Assembly: GCA_002428685.1 (NCBI GenBank)
Contig: DIXL01000116.1
Location: 1-7,376, forward strand
Reading direction: 5' to 3'
DNA: 7,376 nucleotides
Source of the DNA: Cloacimonetes bacterium UBA6081
GTDB lineage: Bacteria; Cloacimonadota; Cloacimonadia; Cloacimonadales; Cloacimonadaceae
The translations under genes were made by a program, and so were the position numbers. The notes under the pieces were generated by a model that saw only the letters and a program-made list of their open reading frames with translations, was not told the origin of the DNA and did no database searches. This document shows, piece by piece, positions 6,601-7,376 of the stretch; within the stretch, counting starts at the first letter, position 1; every line of letters begins with the position of its first letter.

Positions 6601-7180
6601 CATTGGAATCGCCTCTTATACCTACTTGAATTGTGGCAGCAGTAGTGGCTGTTACAGTAGTAAATGCTCCGTAAACGTATTGCACCTTGTTGCCACTTTC
6701 CAAAAGTTGAATTTGAAAACTAAAAATATCATTGGCAGTCGCGGTAGGGGCACGCTTCCAGTTCTTCCACTGAACGGTGAAAATGCGGTTGGGGGCTGTT
6801 CCGCTGGTTAGGGACATCAGGGTGCCGTCATCGCGGGATTTGATGTCACGATTTAAAGCAGCAACGATGTTATTTGTGCCGGTGGCAGCACTGATGGCAA
6901 CATTGTTTGTTACCACATTGTCGCCCATGGCTATAAAACCATTGGAAGCAATGCTGACCGTGGTGTAATCAACAGCATTGTAAGTAAAAGTAAAGCCCAA
7001 CGGAATAGATAAGAAACATTCGTTATCGTTTGCGCTGGTGCCGTGAATTGTCCCCCCACTGATTTCAGTAAATGTTCCCAATGTGGAAGCGAATGAATAC
7101 TCATTCACCGCAGCCCAAGCATTGAGTGCAAATGCTGATAAAATCAGCAGAAAGAGGAGTTTTTGAACGTGTGCTTTCAT
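3668..7180 (-). CDS. Large secreted Fn3 / cleaved-adhesin-like surface protein with C-terminal sorting (FlgD-like) domain
   Basis: The 1170-residue exported protein has no recognisable catalytic motif; adhesion or matrix binding is inferred. A signal peptide (1-23, ending ALNAWA) is followed by a beta-rich N-terminal domain (about 24-238). Next come an Fn3-like domain (247-335, GYKVYLGTNN) and a cleaved-adhesin/jelly-roll domain (346-497, DDWLVTPPL). A second Fn3 (504-586, GYKVYRDGVV) precedes a third Fn3 (589-870) split by about 200 residues. A second cleaved-adhesin-like domain (875-1066, DWMITPRANL, VDDFTL) leads to a C-terminal domain (1085-1170) with GNYPNPFNPETTISY, IEIYNVKGQRVKTL and SSGVYFFKM, ending KKMIMMK. 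Tails of this kind are T9SS-type or related sorting signals in Bacteroidota and Cloacimonadota. I chose the ATG at 7178-7180 because AAAGGAGAT lies 6 nt upstream and the signal peptide starts there. A TTG 27 bp upstream (7207) would add nine residues but lacks this support. Confidence 0.9.
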   Translation of the reverse strand: MKAHVQKLLFLLILSAFALNAWAAVNEYSFASTLGTFTEISGGTIHGTSANDNECFLSIPLGFTFTYNAVDYTTVSIASNGFIAMGDNVVTNNVAISAATGTNNIVAALNRDIKSRDDGTLMSLTSGTAPNRIFTVQWKNWKRAPTATANDIFSFQIQLLESGNKVQYVYGAFTTVTATTAATIQVGIRGDSNADFSNRTTTTDWSATAAGTANNNSCTLSATVFPANGLTFTFSPAQIGEVPLPAQNPVPANAATNVSNSANLSWAPGGGTVDGYKVYLGTNNPPTNIVNGTTQTVTVYDPADFTYSTVYYWQIVPFNAVGDAINCPVWSFTTLANPIVTVYPYINNFDEATPPALPVGWTSINANADPYGWESYAGNADTTPNSMRIRYSTSVAMDDWLVTPPLTFTAPYSYKVKFYYRANSATYPEKLTVYLGTAPTAAGLTTMIYENLAITNVTYNLAEVVVPVTTTGVYYIGFHGHSAINMFYLYLDTFSVTELTEALNPPTNLTATVTGNNVHLVWQAPVRPLLGYKVYRDGVVIATLTSPTTLVYDDNALAVGTYAYTVTAIYDAGESVPVGPVSAVILPPNNPPTDLTAIVTGNDVTLNWTSPEAPTPGSWITWCNDVLGNSIGTDSAFNFDVAHRWPVADLAPYAGDAITQVKFVPSEVSSTYTVKIWTGGSATGAGTLVYSQLIANPVIDEWNLHILPTPIPIPANSEIYVGFNCNTTTGYPAGCDAGPQIEGKGNMIYSDGAWSTLTALEPTLTFNWLIQTFVADGAGQKAMVLQPIAETKPASTNGTLAVNHKNLNATRDRALTGFKVYRDNVLIDSINDPTITTFSELDLPNATYVYGVTAVYTTGESVPATVNAVVNVVLAPAFFTETYESYPDFSLLFAPWTLLDQDLSITYGITNITFPGSGSPMSFMIFNPSATTPALTTVAAHGGAKMAASFAAIPAAQGGNAPNIDWMITPRANLGTNSAVKFYARSMSPSYLEQMRVGISTIATPIPQGFQFYLTGATPVTVPAVWTEYVFDLSAYDGQSIYLAIRNVGNDKYIFFVDDFTLHSVGGSVSNEDGLAPVVATELKGNYPNPFNPETTISYSVMENTPVTIEIYNVKGQRVKTLVDEAKAAGPHSVVWKGVDDNNRPVSSGVYFFKMNAGKYSSTKKMIMMK

Positions 7181-7200
7181 AGCATCTCCTTTCTTTGTAA
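7181..7200 (-). promoter_or_regulatory. Ribosome binding site deciding the start of the surface-protein gene
   Basis: The minus strand reads AAAGGAGATGCT directly before the ATG at 7178-7180, with the GGAG core about 6 nt away. It falls inside the longer TTG-initiated frame, which argues for the shorter protein. Confidence 0.75.
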
Positions 7201-7212
7201 TAACCAAATTAG

Positions 7213-7218
7213 ATTATA
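7213..7218 (-). promoter_or_regulatory. Candidate -10 box (TATAAT) of the surface-protein gene
   Basis: A perfect TATAAT on the minus strand lies about 33 bp upstream of the chosen ATG, placing a transcription start near 7206 and leaving a short leader that still contains the ribosome binding site. The hexamer 17 bp further upstream (CAATTC, 7236-7241) is not a good -35, so an activator or another sigma factor would be needed, or the match is chance in AT-rich DNA. Confidence 0.35.
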
Positions 7219-7353
7219 ATACTTTGTCTTGCATAGAATTGTGCGGCTTTATAGCCTGCAAACAACTCCAATGTGCACTGTGTGAAACGTGTCTATAGTG
7301 TCAAGCAAAACTTATTCCGAATTAATAAAAAATAACTACTGCATTGCTCTTTG
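7219..7353. other. AT-rich intergenic region between the surface-protein gene and the right-hand inverted repeat
   Basis: No gene or convincing gene fragment is seen on either strand. A TTGACA on the minus strand at 7299-7304 has no partner -10 at a usable distance. A small hairpin (ggct 7245-7248 with agcc 7252-7255) is too weak to interpret. Confidence 0.45.
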
Positions 7354-7376
7354 CTAGTGTTGTGTCAAACTTAGTA
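7354..7376. mobile_element. Probable insertion-sequence end (partial), inverted copy of 39-61
   Basis: These last 23 bases (beginning ctagtgttgtgtcaaact) are the perfect reverse complement of 39-61, and the match runs to the final base of the window, so its true length is unknown. The element's edge would be at 7354, facing outward. Together with the left copy it suggests that the same IS family flanks the segment on both sides. It is equally consistent with the sequence ending where an assembler met a multicopy repeat. Confidence 0.5.

Noticed and set aside
7205..7207. TTG as start codon of the surface protein
   Set aside because: The nine extra residues (MVITKKGDA) carry no good upstream ribosome site. 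The ATG at 7178-7180 has AAAGGAGAT in place and begins a standard signal peptide.

Overview
The window most resembles the genome of a Cloacimonadota (candidate phylum WWE1) bacterium or a close relative in the Fibrobacterota-Chlorobiota-Bacteroidota neighbourhood. This is inferred from protein style and not from a database match. The clues are a long secreted, Fn3-rich and 'cleaved adhesin'-like protein ending in a GNYPNPFNPETTISY...K type C-terminal sorting/FlgD-like domain, a lipoprotein joining chitobiase-C-terminal-like repeats to an FGE-like domain, and a moderate-to-low GC content. There are no phage, CRISPR, tRNA or rRNA genes.

Layout from left to right. Bases 1-61 look like the end of an insertion sequence. 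Just beyond it, 62-130 may be the surviving 3' tail of an interrupted plus-strand gene. A minus-strand lipoprotein gene follows (218-1588, GTG start). A divergent intergenic region (1589-1847) carries a small REP-like pair of hairpins and a candidate promoter for the lipoprotein. The plus-strand gene fhs (1848-3518) encodes a full-length formate-tetrahydrofolate ligase. The convergent region 3519-3667 holds a strong bidirectional terminator hairpin and three and a half copies of a 15-bp tandem repeat. A minus-strand gene (3668-7180) encodes a secreted 1170-residue multidomain surface protein. An upstream region with a perfect TATAAT box leads to 7354-7376, a perfect 23-bp inverted copy of 39-61.

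The three complete genes are separate transcription units and no operon is visible. Two encode cell-envelope or exported proteins: an FGE-fold lipoprotein lacking one of the two catalytic cysteines, and a modular Fn3/cleaved-adhesin protein with a sorting tail. The third is a housekeeping one-carbon enzyme that makes 10-formyl-THF from formate, THF and ATP. Nothing in the sequence links fhs functionally to its neighbours.

I do not see a clearly new biological system. The features most worth a second look are the matching inverted repeats bounding the whole segment, the REP-like double hairpin, the 15-bp repeat array, the Fn3 domain split by a domain of about 200 residues, and the likely non-catalytic FGE-like lipoprotein.
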